Below, one piece after another: positions 45,673 to 53,837 of a DNA stretch of 64,000 bases (positions are counted from its first letter, which is position 1; each line of letters begins with the position of its first letter). Origin of the DNA: an uncultured Clostridia bacterium (lineage in GTDB: Bacteria > Bacillota > Clostridia > UBA1381); assembly GCA_934476075.1 (NCBI GenBank), contig CAKSNH010000008.1, positions 41,758 through 105,757 on the forward strand. The letters run 5' to 3'. Made by a program: the position numbers and the translations under genes. The notes under the pieces were generated by a model. The model searched no databases and was not told where the DNA came from. It saw only the letters and a list, made by a program, of their open reading frames with translations.

Positions 45673-46280
45673 CTATTGTTTTGCTTTTGTCATTTCCTCC
45701 ATATCCTCAACAACTTTCAATAACTCACGGTACGGCATAGAATAATAAAACTCGACCGATGTGTGAGTTATCATAGCTAAATTGATACATAGCTTTCTTA
45801 TTCCGTCAAATGTTATTCCTCGCTGTATAAAAAATTTATAACACAGGTGCGGATTTTTATTAAATCCTTTGCACTGATTTTTTGGAAGAACTCCAACGGA
45901 TAGCCTGTCAAAACGTGAGCAACCGCAATCGCATAATCGTTTGTAAATTCAGGTGTTGCCGATATGTTCTTTGTAAGTTTTCTGTAAATGTTATCAACCT
46001 TTCGCATACCGATAGCGTTTAAATCCTCAATCTTCGTCATGTCAAGTGTTTCAATCAACTCGCCCTCAAAATCGTATGACTTTGAAAATGTAATCACATT
46101 TTCGGACTTTTCTTCCTCAACATCGGCAGTAATAACCTTTACCGGCTTTTTTTCACCCTGTTTAATATCTTCTGCACCGGACGCCCTTTTTTCACTCTGT
46201 TTAACATCTTCTGCGGCAATCGCCTTATCTGTTGTTTCCACGTTTACCTTTTCATTGTCAATGTTCTTTTCCTGTGACAT
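45673..46280 (-). CDS. Tail assembly chaperone, long form by -1 frameshift
   Basis: At 45834-45828 the minus strand reads T-TTT-TTA in the chaperone frame, 4 codons before its stop: a perfect X-XXY-YYZ slippery heptamer. The -1 frame is then open for 51 codons (starting IQRGITFDGIRKLCINLA, ending EDMEEMTKAKQ) up to TAG at 45673, just before terL. The long form would have about 202 residues. E/E' (lambda G/GT-like) fusion by -1 slippage is the rule for tail chaperones; that it happens here is inferred from the heptamer and open frame. Confidence 0.75.
45813..46280 (-). CDS. Tail assembly chaperone, short form
   Basis: The 155-residue product has an acidic low-complexity N-terminus (about 1-60, with two AEDxKQxEK repeats) and a conserved domain ITFSKSYDFEGELIETLDMTKIEDL, then VLTGYPLEFFQKISAKDL. 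This is the pattern of myovirus tail assembly chaperones (TAC), which coat the tape measure during tail assembly. ATG 46280 follows GGAGGT. The gene lies between the two terminase genes rather than beside the tape measure gene. Confidence 0.8.
   Translation of the reverse strand: MSQEKNIDNEKVNVETTDKAIAAEDVKQSEKRASGAEDIKQGEKKPVKVITADVEEEKSENVITFSKSYDFEGELIETLDMTKIEDLNAIGMRKVDNIYRKLTKNISATPEFTNDYAIAVAHVLTGYPLEFFQKISAKDLIKIRTCVINFLYSEE
45828..45834 (-). other. Programmed -1 frameshift slippery site (TTTTTTA)
   Basis: The heptamer lies in phase (codons AAT TTT TTA). The zero frame stops 12 nt later, while the -1 frame continues for 51 codons. GC-containing sequence downstream (TACAGCGAGG) could form only a weak stimulator; none is obvious by eye. 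Confidence 0.75.
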
Positions 46281-46364
46281 TTTTCGTACCTCCATTATCC
46301 TTTTTATTAAAATTCTGCCGATATACAACCGCCAAAATTTATTTTATTATTTTAATACTATCTT

Positions 46365-46892
46365 TTATTCTTCCGCTTCTTCTTCTTCATCGGCACTATC
46401 GTCAATATCAGCTACACCGCCGTCACCGTTTACGGCATCGGGTTCGTATTCCGACAATTCGTCAAGTGTCTGAAACATTTCATCTGTAAGCAGTTTAATT
46501 ATAGTATTAATATCCGTTTCACCTAATATTTGAGGTGCAATCTTACCGGGAACAGCCAAAAGCCGTGCCCGAAAATTCAGCAGCATATCATTTAAAAACA
46601 TTTCCACATCTGCCGCCTCGTGCACCTCTTTTCTCAACTTGCGTAACTTAATTTTTGTAATTTCTTTTTTCAAACGTTCATGCTCTGCCTGTTCCCTTTC
46701 CTTGACAATAGATGTACCGCTCCCGACTTCCGCTTTTACTTTAAACTCGATATACTCGGAAACGCACTTTGTTAAGTCATATTTCTTTGTTCCCGGCACA
46801 AAATCAAACATTCCCTGTTCCCTTAAATTTCTGACCTGCCGAGAGGAAAGCCCCAACGCCGCCGCTAACGTTTTTTGATTTACTTCATACAT
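46365..46892 (-). CDS. terS: Terminase small subunit (Nu1-like)
   Basis: The 175-residue protein starts with a winged-helix DNA-binding segment (NQKTLAAALGLSSRQVRNLREQGMFDF), a helical stalk (QAEHERLKKEITKIKLRKLRKEVHEA) and an oligomerisation part with RARLLAVPGKIAPQI, and ends in a very acidic tail. This is the Nu1 layout; it recognises the packaging site and loads the large subunit. Confidence 0.88.
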   Translation of the reverse strand: MYEVNQKTLAAALGLSSRQVRNLREQGMFDFVPGTKKYDLTKCVSEYIEFKVKAEVGSGTSIVKEREQAEHERLKKEITKIKLRKLRKEVHEAADVEMFLNDMLLNFRARLLAVPGKIAPQILGETDINTIIKLLTDEMFQTLDELSEYEPDAVNGDGGVADIDDSADEEEEAEE

Positions 46893-47257
46893 TTTTTATT
46901 ACCTATAAAATGCAAATTTTTGTTTTTCTAATTTCTTCTATTAACGCACATAAAAAATTCAAAAATTCATATCACTTACCCAAAAGCGGAAATGCAACAC
47001 CGTACATTTAAATTTTTTATATCGTTTCGCCTTTGTCCATCTGCCCTAATTTCGATACAACCGCTCCGATTACTTTTATCATTCAATTAAATTGCCAAAT
47101 GATGTAACCAAAAGAGGAAGGAAGTCACCTCAAAATTTTTTAAAAAAAGAGGCTTTTTCCGCACCTCTTCAGCCCCGCAAGGGGGATAGTGGGTGTAAAG
47201 TACCTAAAAAGATTTTCCTGTCACAGCGGACGTTTATTCTATCCGCCGTAACTGAAA
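46893..47257. other. Non-coding interval before the late operon, candidate packaging-site region
   Basis: No believable gene is seen. The interval has several short inverted and T-rich segments and a C/G-rich patch (CCCCGCAAGGGGG at about 47174). It lies directly upstream of terS, where cos or pac sites and the late promoter are expected. No cos site can be named without the virion ends. Confidence 0.35.
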
Positions 47258-47293
47258 AAACCGTAAGTTGACGGGCGGTTCAACTCACGGTTT
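47258..47293 (-). terminator. Terminator of the early (replication) operon
   Basis: AAACCGTAAGTTGA pairs with TCAACTCACGGTTT (one mismatch), 26 bp after the stop at 47319. On the minus strand TTTTTT follows. It separates early from late genes. Confidence 0.85.
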
Positions 47294-47318
47294 AATTATA
47301 CAATATTTTTTGGGGTTA

Positions 47319-47666
47319 TTACTGCAAAGTTTTTGTCATAAACTCATTATAGTAATAGTTAAATACACGTCTTGCACGCTGCAAGCTATACCACAGCACT
47401 CGCTCGCTTACATTCATGTCAAATGCTGCACGCCTTATATAGCTTGACATTACTCCTCGCTTAATATTTCCTTGCGGTAATTTAAAATATACGTTTCTGA
47501 TTCCGTCCACCGCAATAGTATCGTGTTCGCATTTTAGGTGATGTATAGTTGACGATACCGCCAATATTATTGTTATGCTGTCACTGTCAATAGTATTTTT
47601 GTCAATGTTCCCATAATGCCTGAATGCCGCAATAGCAAAGTCTTTTATATTATCTTGTTGTATCAT
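47319..47666 (-). CDS. Small phage protein with possible C-terminal HTH (candidate late regulator)
   Basis: The 115-residue product (ATG 47666, overlapping the upstream stop as TGATG) ends in FDMNVSERVLWYSLQRARRVFNYYY, which resembles the DNA-contacting end of Spo0A-C-like domains. It is the last early gene, immediately before the late operon, the usual position of late-gene activators in Gram-positive phages. Both similarity and role are tentative. Confidence 0.55.
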   Translation of the reverse strand: MIQQDNIKDFAIAAFRHYGNIDKNTIDSDSITIILAVSSTIHHLKCEHDTIAVDGIRNVYFKLPQGNIKRGVMSSYIRRAAFDMNVSERVLWYSLQRARRVFNYYYNEFMTKTLQ

Positions 47667-48097
47667 CACTTCGCCGCCTCTCGCAGACTTCTGGAAATAT
47701 ACTCGTCCGTTACCGATTTGTTGCAAGTCAAATAAGCGTGTATAAAATTCCACGCTTCCTCCCAGCCATAGCAAAACGATGCGGCATATCCCATATCGCA
47801 TAATTTTTTTATCCACTCTTTTTGCTCATTTGTTTTTTTACTCCCTTTTCGGCGTTTGAGTTCAATTCTCAATCCATGAAAATTGTTATTCGGGACATCT
47901 AAAATAATATCCGGATAACCTTTTTTCAATCCCTCTCTTTTTAATCTTGCACCCGCTGAAATTGTCCGTTTGCCCTCGTTTGGAATATGTGTCAACATAC
48001 CTAATTCAGGATAGTTCATTGTTTCAACAGAACAATATCGAAAAAGCGTTTGTTGTTCCTCGCTTTCTGTCGGAACATATGTATTAATTTTTGTCAT
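47666..48097 (-). CDS. VRR-NUC domain nuclease
   Basis: The 143-residue protein has the complete VRR-NUC set: Glu in ESEEQ (near 13), GYPDIILD (Asp63), LRIELKRRKG (Glu79, Lys81) and Gln92. These small phage nucleases act on DNA junctions or ends. It overlaps the HUH gene start by 4 bp (ATGA type). Confidence 0.9.
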   Translation of the reverse strand: MTKINTYVPTESEEQQTLFRYCSVETMNYPELGMLTHIPNEGKRTISAGARLKREGLKKGYPDIILDVPNNNFHGLRIELKRRKGSKKTNEQKEWIKKLCDMGYAASFCYGWEEAWNFIHAYLTCNKSVTDEYISRSLREAAK

Positions 48098-48849
48098 TCC
48101 AATTTATCCTCCTTTACCTTCACCAATTCATACTCTTGATATGTATATCCGTCACGGTCTGGAAAACCGTTGTATAAATTTCGTATCTCGTATCTATAAC
48201 CATATTCGTCTGACTTTGGCGGACGTGGCATCATTCTGAAACTGTCATACGGATATATCCTTGTCTTAACTTCCGGCTGTACTAAATTTCGTGAATGACT
48301 GTACTTTTCAAAATCCAATCCTTTGTGATTCCCACCGTTAAGAATATAATTTATTAACTTTCCATTCTCAATGTTGTATATTCTTTTTGTATCTTTCACA
48401 TTCCCGTACTTTTGCCAATACTCTATCAGCTTTCCGATAATAGCGGGATTGGTATTTTTTATAATCAAATGTGCGTGTGCCCTTACCGGCATTTCCATTT
48501 CTTCTGCCGCTTCCGTCTTTGCATAATATACAAGTTTAATTTTTCTGCGATTGCACCACTTGCGTAACAAGCCTATTACTTCAATCATATTTTTGTGAAA
48601 TTGCATTCCGCTGAAAATTTCTCTTGATGTTAATGTTACTGACCAATCGCCTACATCAAAATTGTTAAACATTTCATACTTGCGTTTTAAATATGCTTTA
48701 CGTTTATTTCGCTCTTTTCTCTTTTCGCTTGTTTTATATAAACGTATTCTTCTTGATTTTTTTGAATTTTCGGGATTGTAATAAAAGCATTTTGTTCTTG
48801 TTATAAATTCTTTATGCTTTGTTATAACACGTTTATATAAATATGGCAT
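48094..48849 (-). CDS. HUH-type replication initiation protein (rolling-circle)
   Basis: The 251-residue basic protein contains the metal-binding HUH motif in VRAHAHLIIKN (His125, His127) and a downstream KLINYILNGG segment with Tyr168 as the likely nicking residue. The ending region YSHSRNLVQPEV is typical of small phage replication-associated proteins. P2 itself replicates by a rolling circle with the HUH protein gpA (about 760 residues); this protein is much smaller. No helicase loader or primase gene is seen in the window, so it is the best candidate initiator. Confidence 0.72.
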   Translation of the reverse strand: MPYLYKRVITKHKEFITRTKCFYYNPENSKKSRRIRLYKTSEKRKERNKRKAYLKRKYEMFNNFDVGDWSVTLTSREIFSGMQFHKNMIEVIGLLRKWCNRRKIKLVYYAKTEAAEEMEMPVRAHAHLIIKNTNPAIIGKLIEYWQKYGNVKDTKRIYNIENGKLINYILNGGNHKGLDFEKYSHSRNLVQPEVKTRIYPYDSFRMMPRPPKSDEYGYRYEIRNLYNGFPDRDGYTYQEYELVKVKEDKLE

Positions 48850-48892
48850 CTAATTTTCCCCCAAGGTCATAAGTTTATCCTTTTAAACAAGG

Positions 48893-48921
48893 TTTAAAGC
48901 GGTTGCATTCTCCGCTTTAAA
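48893..48921. other. 10-bp hairpin upstream of the HUH gene
   Basis: TTTAAAGCGG / CCGCTTTAAA with a 9-nt loop lies 44 bp before the start of the HUH gene. It could be a terminator for the upstream genes or the nick site of the replication protein; sequence alone does not decide. Confidence 0.45.
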
Positions 48922-49001
48922 TCTTTGTCATTATATAGGAAGAAACTCCGTCAATTTCTCCGTTTTGATTTCTGTAAATTAAGGAAAATACATAGCTTAA
49001 A

Positions 49002-49613
49002 CTATAAATCCTCCGTCATATCAGTTTGCTCGTCATCATCGTGATTTTCTTCCCTGTCCGCAACACAAAAACTATTGTGCTGTGCTGTTTGCGTCATTAC
49101 TGTAAGTTTTCTAAACTTGTCATTGAATATGTCACCTATAACTTTCATTGGTAAGACTATCCCCAAAAGTACAAAACCGTCCTTAATTGCTATGTACGGC
49201 ACATTGTGGTTTTTCATTCTAAGGTATAACTGTTTTTCTTCTATGTCAGAACACACATCAAGGTATTTGCTGTTTATAAATACCGCTCCATACTCTGTTG
49301 CAATAGGTATCAGAACTTCACCCGCAAAACCTATGCTTAACCCTATTCGCTCTGCCGCCTTTTCATCATCAAATATATCTCCAACATCAATGTCGGGCGG
49401 CATCTCATCTGATATATCGCAATAGTATTTGCTCCTGTCATCTATCGCAATATCGAATACCGCGAATATATTATCCTCATTCATTTTAGGCATATTGTAC
49501 ATCGGGAACATACACACCCCGTCAGAAATCCACTGCACATTGTTTCTGTAATCGTTGTAAATCACTATGTGCTTTTTCTTCTTGCATAAACTCTTTATTT
49601 TGTCAAACTTCAT
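49002..49613 (-). CDS. Phage protein of unknown function (203 aa)
   Basis: The product (ATG 49613, GGGGAG 11 bp upstream) has a basic N-terminus (FDKIKSLCKKKKHIVIYNDYRNNVQWISDG begins it), a central alpha/beta region with IGLSIGFAGEVLIPIATEYGAVFI, and a very acidic tail. No family is recognised. It overlaps the end of the 49603-49953 gene, so both probably act together. Confidence 0.7.
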   Translation of the reverse strand: MKFDKIKSLCKKKKHIVIYNDYRNNVQWISDGVCMFPMYNMPKMNEDNIFAVFDIAIDDRSKYYCDISDEMPPDIDVGDIFDDEKAAERIGLSIGFAGEVLIPIATEYGAVFINSKYLDVCSDIEEKQLYLRMKNHNVPYIAIKDGFVLLGIVLPMKVIGDIFNDKFRKLTVMTQTAQHNSFCVADREENHDDDEQTDMTEDL

Positions 49614-49953
49614 TTTTATATACACTCCCCAATATTGAATTTGGCTTGTCCATCAAGTCATCAACTAATGGCATTAGCAGAATAACATAACTGAACATAT
49701 ACACATTTGTCGGTGCATTAATTATACATTTCATCAGCAGCATATATACGTCTGTCAAACTTGCGTCTGCATTTTCCTTTATAAGCTGCTTACGTTCTTC
49801 TGCCGTTTCCTTATATAGTGATGTTCCTTTTGAATATTCTGCAACCTGTTTTATTTTCTCTCTTGTGCTTTCGTCACAAACAATATCATTGTCTTTTATA
49901 TCAACCGCTCCGATTATGTCTGTTATAATCGGCTTTAAATCTAATATAGTCAT
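49603..49953 (-). CDS. Phage protein of unknown function (116 aa)
   Basis: A mainly helical small protein (ATG 49953 with AAAGGGAG upstream) containing ERKQLIKENADASLTDVYML. No family is recognised. It overlaps the following gene by 11 bp. Confidence 0.7.
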   Translation of the reverse strand: MTILDLKPIITDIIGAVDIKDNDIVCDESTREKIKQVAEYSKGTSLYKETAEERKQLIKENADASLTDVYMLLMKCIINAPTNVYMFSYVILLMPLVDDLMDKPNSILGSVYKNEV

Positions 49954-50031
49954 TATTTTTTCTCCCTTTTGCATTTCTATTTTACACTATATTTCTCTGT
50001 CCATTTTCTACCGCTCATTTTAATCACCCCT

Positions 50032-51045
50032 TTAAACAACAAATTTCTTATGACTACTTTTAACATTTTCTTTTTGAGATTTAGCATAAATCGTTGTTGT
50101 CCTTAATTCCTCATGTCCTAAGATTTGGCTAACTTCTTCTAACGGCATACCTCTATTGAGTGCCGTTGTTGCCATTGTTCTTCTAAATCTATGAGGGTGA
50201 CAATTTTCAACTCCTGCGTGTTTGCCTATCTCTTTTATTATCCGTTCAACGGTACTTTTATTTATTCGCTTATAAGGGGATTTTGTAGACACAAATAACG
50301 CAGGGTCGTTGCCTTCTTTTACGTTCAAATATTCGGATATTGCTAATTTACATTTAGCATTTAAAAAAACTATTCTTTCCTTTGAACCTTTACCGAACAC
50401 AATGCACTCATCACCGCTAATATCTTTTACATCAACATTAACTAACTCTGATACTCTTGCACCTGTTGAATAAAGAAACTCTATTATTGCAACATTGCGT
50501 TTCTTTTCAAATTCGGAACGTCCATTTTCACTTGCCGCTCTGCGTATCATTTCAAGTTCAATCTCGCTAAAACTTTTTTTGATACGCTTTTCTTGTTTTA
50601 TTGGTTTAATTCCCATCGTAGGGGCTTTATTTATGTAATCTTCCGCCGCTAACCAATTAAAAAAGCTCCTTAATATTCTCAATTCGTTATCAAGTGTGAC
50701 TTTTGATATTCCGTTATTCATTCTTACGGCTAGGTAATACCTTATTGTGTTAGCCTCTATTTGTTGAATAGGAACGGTGATAATACTTAAAAAAGTTTTT
50801 AAAACTGTACTATAATAGCGAATTGAATTGTCGCTCATTCCCTCAATTTTTTTTGCAACAAAAAAATCTTGAATAGCCTTACTATCTTGATTTATTTCTG
50901 TTGATAATAAGTGTTCGGCTAATGTAAGTTCATAATGATATAAGCAAATTGACAATTCTTTTTCTAATGCTTGCAACTGTTCAATATTTAATAAACCTGC
51001 CATTTTTCTTGTGATTTCTTTGACTATATTCTCTTTATAATTCAT
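50032..51045 (-). CDS. Tyrosine recombinase (XerC/D-like), second of tandem pair
   Basis: The 337-residue product (ATG 51045, AGGTGAT upstream) has a complete catalytic set: Arg197 (STGARVSELV), Lys219 (GKGSKER), His285 and Arg288 (HPHRFRRT), His311 (LGHEE) and Tyr320 (TIYAKS). A SAM-like core-binding domain precedes it (about 60-145). It lies 3 bp after the related gene at 51058, inside the early operon and far from the integrase end, so it is unlikely to be the phage integrase. Confidence 0.88.
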   Translation of the reverse strand: MNYKENIVKEITRKMAGLLNIEQLQALEKELSICLYHYELTLAEHLLSTEINQDSKAIQDFFVAKKIEGMSDNSIRYYSTVLKTFLSIITVPIQQIEANTIRYYLAVRMNNGISKVTLDNELRILRSFFNWLAAEDYINKAPTMGIKPIKQEKRIKKSFSEIELEMIRRAASENGRSEFEKKRNVAIIEFLYSTGARVSELVNVDVKDISGDECIVFGKGSKERIVFLNAKCKLAISEYLNVKEGNDPALFVSTKSPYKRINKSTVERIIKEIGKHAGVENCHPHRFRRTMATTALNRGMPLEEVSQILGHEELRTTTIYAKSQKENVKSSHKKFVV

Positions 51046-51057
51046 TTTAATCACCTA

Positions 51058-52101
51058 TTACATATACTTATTATGATTATGCTTTACATCATCTATATTG
51101 CTTTGTGCATAAATCAGAGTTGTATCTATGTTTTCGTGTCCTAGCATAATTCTGACTTGTTCAATAGGCATACCTCTTTTTAACGCTGTTGTAGCTGCTG
51201 TGTGTCTAAATTTATGCGGAAAAGCCTCAACTCCACACGCTCGCCCTAACTCTCTTACTATAATTTCAATGCCTGATACTTTTAACGGTTTAATTCTTTT
51301 ATCTACCGTACAAAAAACACTATCTGTTATTTCCTTATGACTGTCACGACTATCTAAATATTTTTTTAGATAGAATATCGCCGTTTCATTAAGGAATATA
51401 ACTCTTTCTTTATTTCCTTTACCGATTACTTTTATTTCGTTGTTCTTAAAATCAATATCACCTATTTTTATACCGCAAAGTTCGCCAACTCTGCACCCTG
51501 TGGACAATAACAACTCAAAGATTGCTTTATCTCTGATAGCTCTTTCTTTGCCCATATTTCTATATTTAGTTTTTCCTAAATAGTCCCTCATTTTCTCGAC
51601 TTCAATTTCTGTGAATGGAACTCTAATATTTTTCGGGGTTTTTATTTGTTTGATTTTCCGAACAGGATTCCTTGATATATATTCTTCATTAAACAGCCAA
51701 GTATAAAAACTAGACAAATATCTGCGAATATTGTTTGAACGTATAGGTGTCCAATTTCTATTAATTGTTCCGTCCGCTATATAACACCTTATATCATCTG
51801 ACGTAACATCAGTAATTGCTTTTTGATTATTAAGAAAGCCGTAAAACTTTTTAATTTCATACCCGTAAGCGTGTAATGTACTATCGGCTAAACCTTCAAG
51901 TCTTTTACTGACAAGAAATTTTTTTATAACTTCTACATCCGAATTATCTACCACTACCAAATCTGTACAAGCTAATTGTATATCATACTTCCCAACAACA
52001 GAATAAAATATATTTTCAAATCGCTTTGTTGATATATCAAACTCTTTATTTAAAATAACCGCTATTTCGTTACATATATCCTGTTTATAATTACTTTCCA
52101 T
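51058..52101 (-). CDS. Tyrosine recombinase (XerC/D-like), first of tandem pair
   Basis: The 347-residue protein has Arg204 (STGCRVGEL), Lys228 (GKGNKER), His296 and Arg299 (PHKFRHT), His322 (LGHEN) and Tyr331 (LIYAQS), so it should be active. It is clearly related to the next gene but not a recent duplicate. Both genes have the same upstream sequence (TAGGTGATTAAAA). A heterodimeric pair, like XerC/XerD, is a reasonable inference. Confidence 0.88.
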   Translation of the reverse strand: MESNYKQDICNEIAVILNKEFDISTKRFENIFYSVVGKYDIQLACTDLVVVDNSDVEVIKKFLVSKRLEGLADSTLHAYGYEIKKFYGFLNNQKAITDVTSDDIRCYIADGTINRNWTPIRSNNIRRYLSSFYTWLFNEEYISRNPVRKIKQIKTPKNIRVPFTEIEVEKMRDYLGKTKYRNMGKERAIRDKAIFELLLSTGCRVGELCGIKIGDIDFKNNEIKVIGKGNKERVIFLNETAIFYLKKYLDSRDSHKEITDSVFCTVDKRIKPLKVSGIEIIVRELGRACGVEAFPHKFRHTAATTALKRGMPIEQVRIMLGHENIDTTLIYAQSNIDDVKHNHNKYM

Positions 52102-52111
52102 TTTTAATCAC

Positions 52112-52942
52112 CTACTTTTTTAATACATTTCTAAATCGCATATATTGCATAATATAAGCGGGTGTTTCCCACATATCCCACGTTTTCAATGTCAAAGTGT
52201 CTTGATGATATACAATAGCCGGTACACCCGCTAAACTTAATTGCAAATACGTCATTGCAACACACCTTGTATCAACATCACTGCATATAACTAATAAATT
52301 TCTTGCATAATTGAAATTGTATTTATTGTATAAAACATCAACCGCACCTAATATCATGCCGCCCGCCCCGCAAGTCGGTTCATTTAATGTAAGTATCTTA
52401 TCTTGTTCGATACATTCACTTATTTTTTTTGCATCTAATGTCATTTCCGCACACATTTTTGACACGCCGTAAGGCGTGAAAAATTGCCCTGCTTTACTGT
52501 TACTCGTTTCAGATTTCATATATAAGTCACCTAAATAATCATTAAATCCAACAAACGTTTGGCTTGTTAATAGCAGATATATTTTAGTAAAAACATTTAC
52601 AAATATATCTTGCATATCTTTATCATACTTTTTTATAATTCGCAAATACTCTTGTTCTCTGTCCTCACGATATGCAAATTTATTTGAAATCGCTATTGCA
52701 CCGCCTCTGAACAAATCCGACAAAAACTCATGTCGTCCAATTTTATATGAACCTTTTTCCATGTCTTTTAATATTTCATCAATAGTCGGGATATTTTTAT
52801 ACATCGGTTTCGCTTTTTGTTCTTCTTCGGGAATTATGGCAAAATTTATTTTATTAGGCTGTTGTTCTGTTACTTTTTGTACTGTTTCTATTTCATTTTT
52901 CGGTAGTGAAATATCAAATATTGATGTTTGCTCATAGTCCAT
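52112..52942 (-). CDS. N-6 adenine DNA methylase-like protein lacking a visible NPPY motif
   Basis: The 276-residue protein has motif X AGQFFTP (151-157) and motif I EPTCGAGG (188-195), as in HsdM/Eco57I-type adenine methylases, and an acidic SAM-ribose position (SDVD, 221-224). After DTLTLKTWDMWETPAYI the protein ends without NPPY/DPPF, the catalytic motif IV. It may bind SAM without methylating or represent a phage group with a changed motif. It is one bp-group upstream of the recombinase pair in the same operon. Confidence 0.75.
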   Translation of the reverse strand: MDYEQTSIFDISLPKNEIETVQKVTEQQPNKINFAIIPEEEQKAKPMYKNIPTIDEILKDMEKGSYKIGRHEFLSDLFRGGAIAISNKFAYREDREQEYLRIIKKYDKDMQDIFVNVFTKIYLLLTSQTFVGFNDYLGDLYMKSETSNSKAGQFFTPYGVSKMCAEMTLDAKKISECIEQDKILTLNEPTCGAGGMILGAVDVLYNKYNFNYARNLLVICSDVDTRCVAMTYLQLSLAGVPAIVYHQDTLTLKTWDMWETPAYIMQYMRFRNVLKK

Positions 52943-52948
52943 CTAAAC

Positions 52949-53221
52949 TCATTCCGCCTCACTTTCAAGCCATAACATTATTTTATCCTTATCATTTTTA
53001 TAGTGCGGGCAAATCCCCTCAAACTCACATTCGTGCCATTCCTGACCTACTAAATTCGGATTTTCAATACAGCCTATAATAGTTGTTGTCGGGCATTTGT
53101 CACAATATTCTTCTTGAAACCATTTACTGATTGCATTATCAGCAGTATCTTCAAATATATCCTCTAAAAACTCCGCTATAAGTTCAACACTTGCATTTTT
53201 AAGTATTTCATAATTCGTCAT
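52949..53221 (-). CDS. Small Cys-rich phage protein
   Basis: The 90-residue product (ATG 53221, GGAGCGG upstream) has an acidic helical start (LKNASVELIAEFLEDIFED) and then Cys at EEYCDKCP, IIGCIEN, HECEFEGICPHY, enough for one zinc site. Similar small proteins are common in Clostridia phages; no function is known. Confidence 0.75.
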   Translation of the reverse strand: MTNYEILKNASVELIAEFLEDIFEDTADNAISKWFQEEYCDKCPTTTIIGCIENPNLVGQEWHECEFEGICPHYKNDKDKIMLWLESEAE

Positions 53222-53232
53222 ATTTTCCGCTC

Positions 53233-53373
53233 CTACATTATTGCTACGGTGCAGTTTAACGTTGCCGCCGCAAGCCAATACACCGCATTTATATACTTTT
53301 TCTCTGTCAGCATTATTATTGCTTGCCCTAGATTAAGACATATCATAACGCTTGGTAATATGTATTTTTTCAT
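53233..53373 (-). CDS. 46-residue membrane peptide
   Basis: ATG 53373 follows GAGGAGGAAG. The peptide has two hydrophobic segments (LPSVMICLNLGQAIIML and AVYWLAAATL) joined by a KKY turn. It fits tightly between its neighbours, with its stop 12 bp before the next start, which supports it as a real gene. Function unknown. Confidence 0.65.
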   Translation of the reverse strand: MKKYILPSVMICLNLGQAIIMLTEKKYINAVYWLAAATLNCTVAIM

Positions 53374-53388
53374 TCTTCCTCCTCAATT

Positions 53389-53826
53389 TCAAATTTTATT
53401 CTTATAAACATTCTCTTTGCCCGGCAGTATCTGTCCCAATATTGCAACAAGCACATTCACAACAATAGAATTTCCGGCTTGTTTATATAACTGAGTATTT
53501 GAATTAACTTCCGCCGCTTTTCCAAAATCTTTGTCTGTAAAATCCATTAATCTCCAACATTCTTTTGGTGTTAATTTTCTGACTTTGTATTGATTATATA
53601 AAAAATTATTCTCCTGCCAAGCGTGTGACGTAATAGATGTACATACATCATAAATATTACCGCTGTTAAATCCTCTTGCCTTCTGCACTATAACTTTCGG
53701 CTGCAATCCACCGCCACTGCAAGTATTTATAGTTGGTGCTAATCCTTTTTTATCATAGATACGATTTGCACTTTCGTATGTATTGTCTATTGTGTTATCC
53801 ATTTGACCTATTATTTTTACTTCCAT
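53389..53826 (-). CDS. C-terminal piece of a two-part cytosine-5 DNA methyltransferase
   Basis: The 145-residue product contains motif IX (VRKLTPKECWRLMDF) and motif X (QLYKQAGNSIVVNVL) of m5C methyltransferases, preceded by APTINTCSGGG, a target-recognition-end sequence. ATG 53826 has AAGGT 7 bp upstream; an ATG at 53841 overlaps the stop of the N-terminal piece. It should need the N-terminal piece for activity. Confidence 0.82.
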   Translation of the reverse strand: MEVKIIGQMDNTIDNTYESANRIYDKKGLAPTINTCSGGGLQPKVIVQKARGFNSGNIYDVCTSITSHAWQENNFLYNQYKVRKLTPKECWRLMDFTDKDFGKAAEVNSNTQLYKQAGNSIVVNVLVAILGQILPGKENVYKNKI

Positions 53827-53837
53827 TTCTGTTACCT

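Noticed and set aside
46893..47257. HNH endonuclease gene beside the small terminase
   Set aside because: Often present at this place in phages, but no frame with HNH residues exists; the longest start-to-stop frames are about 20 codons.
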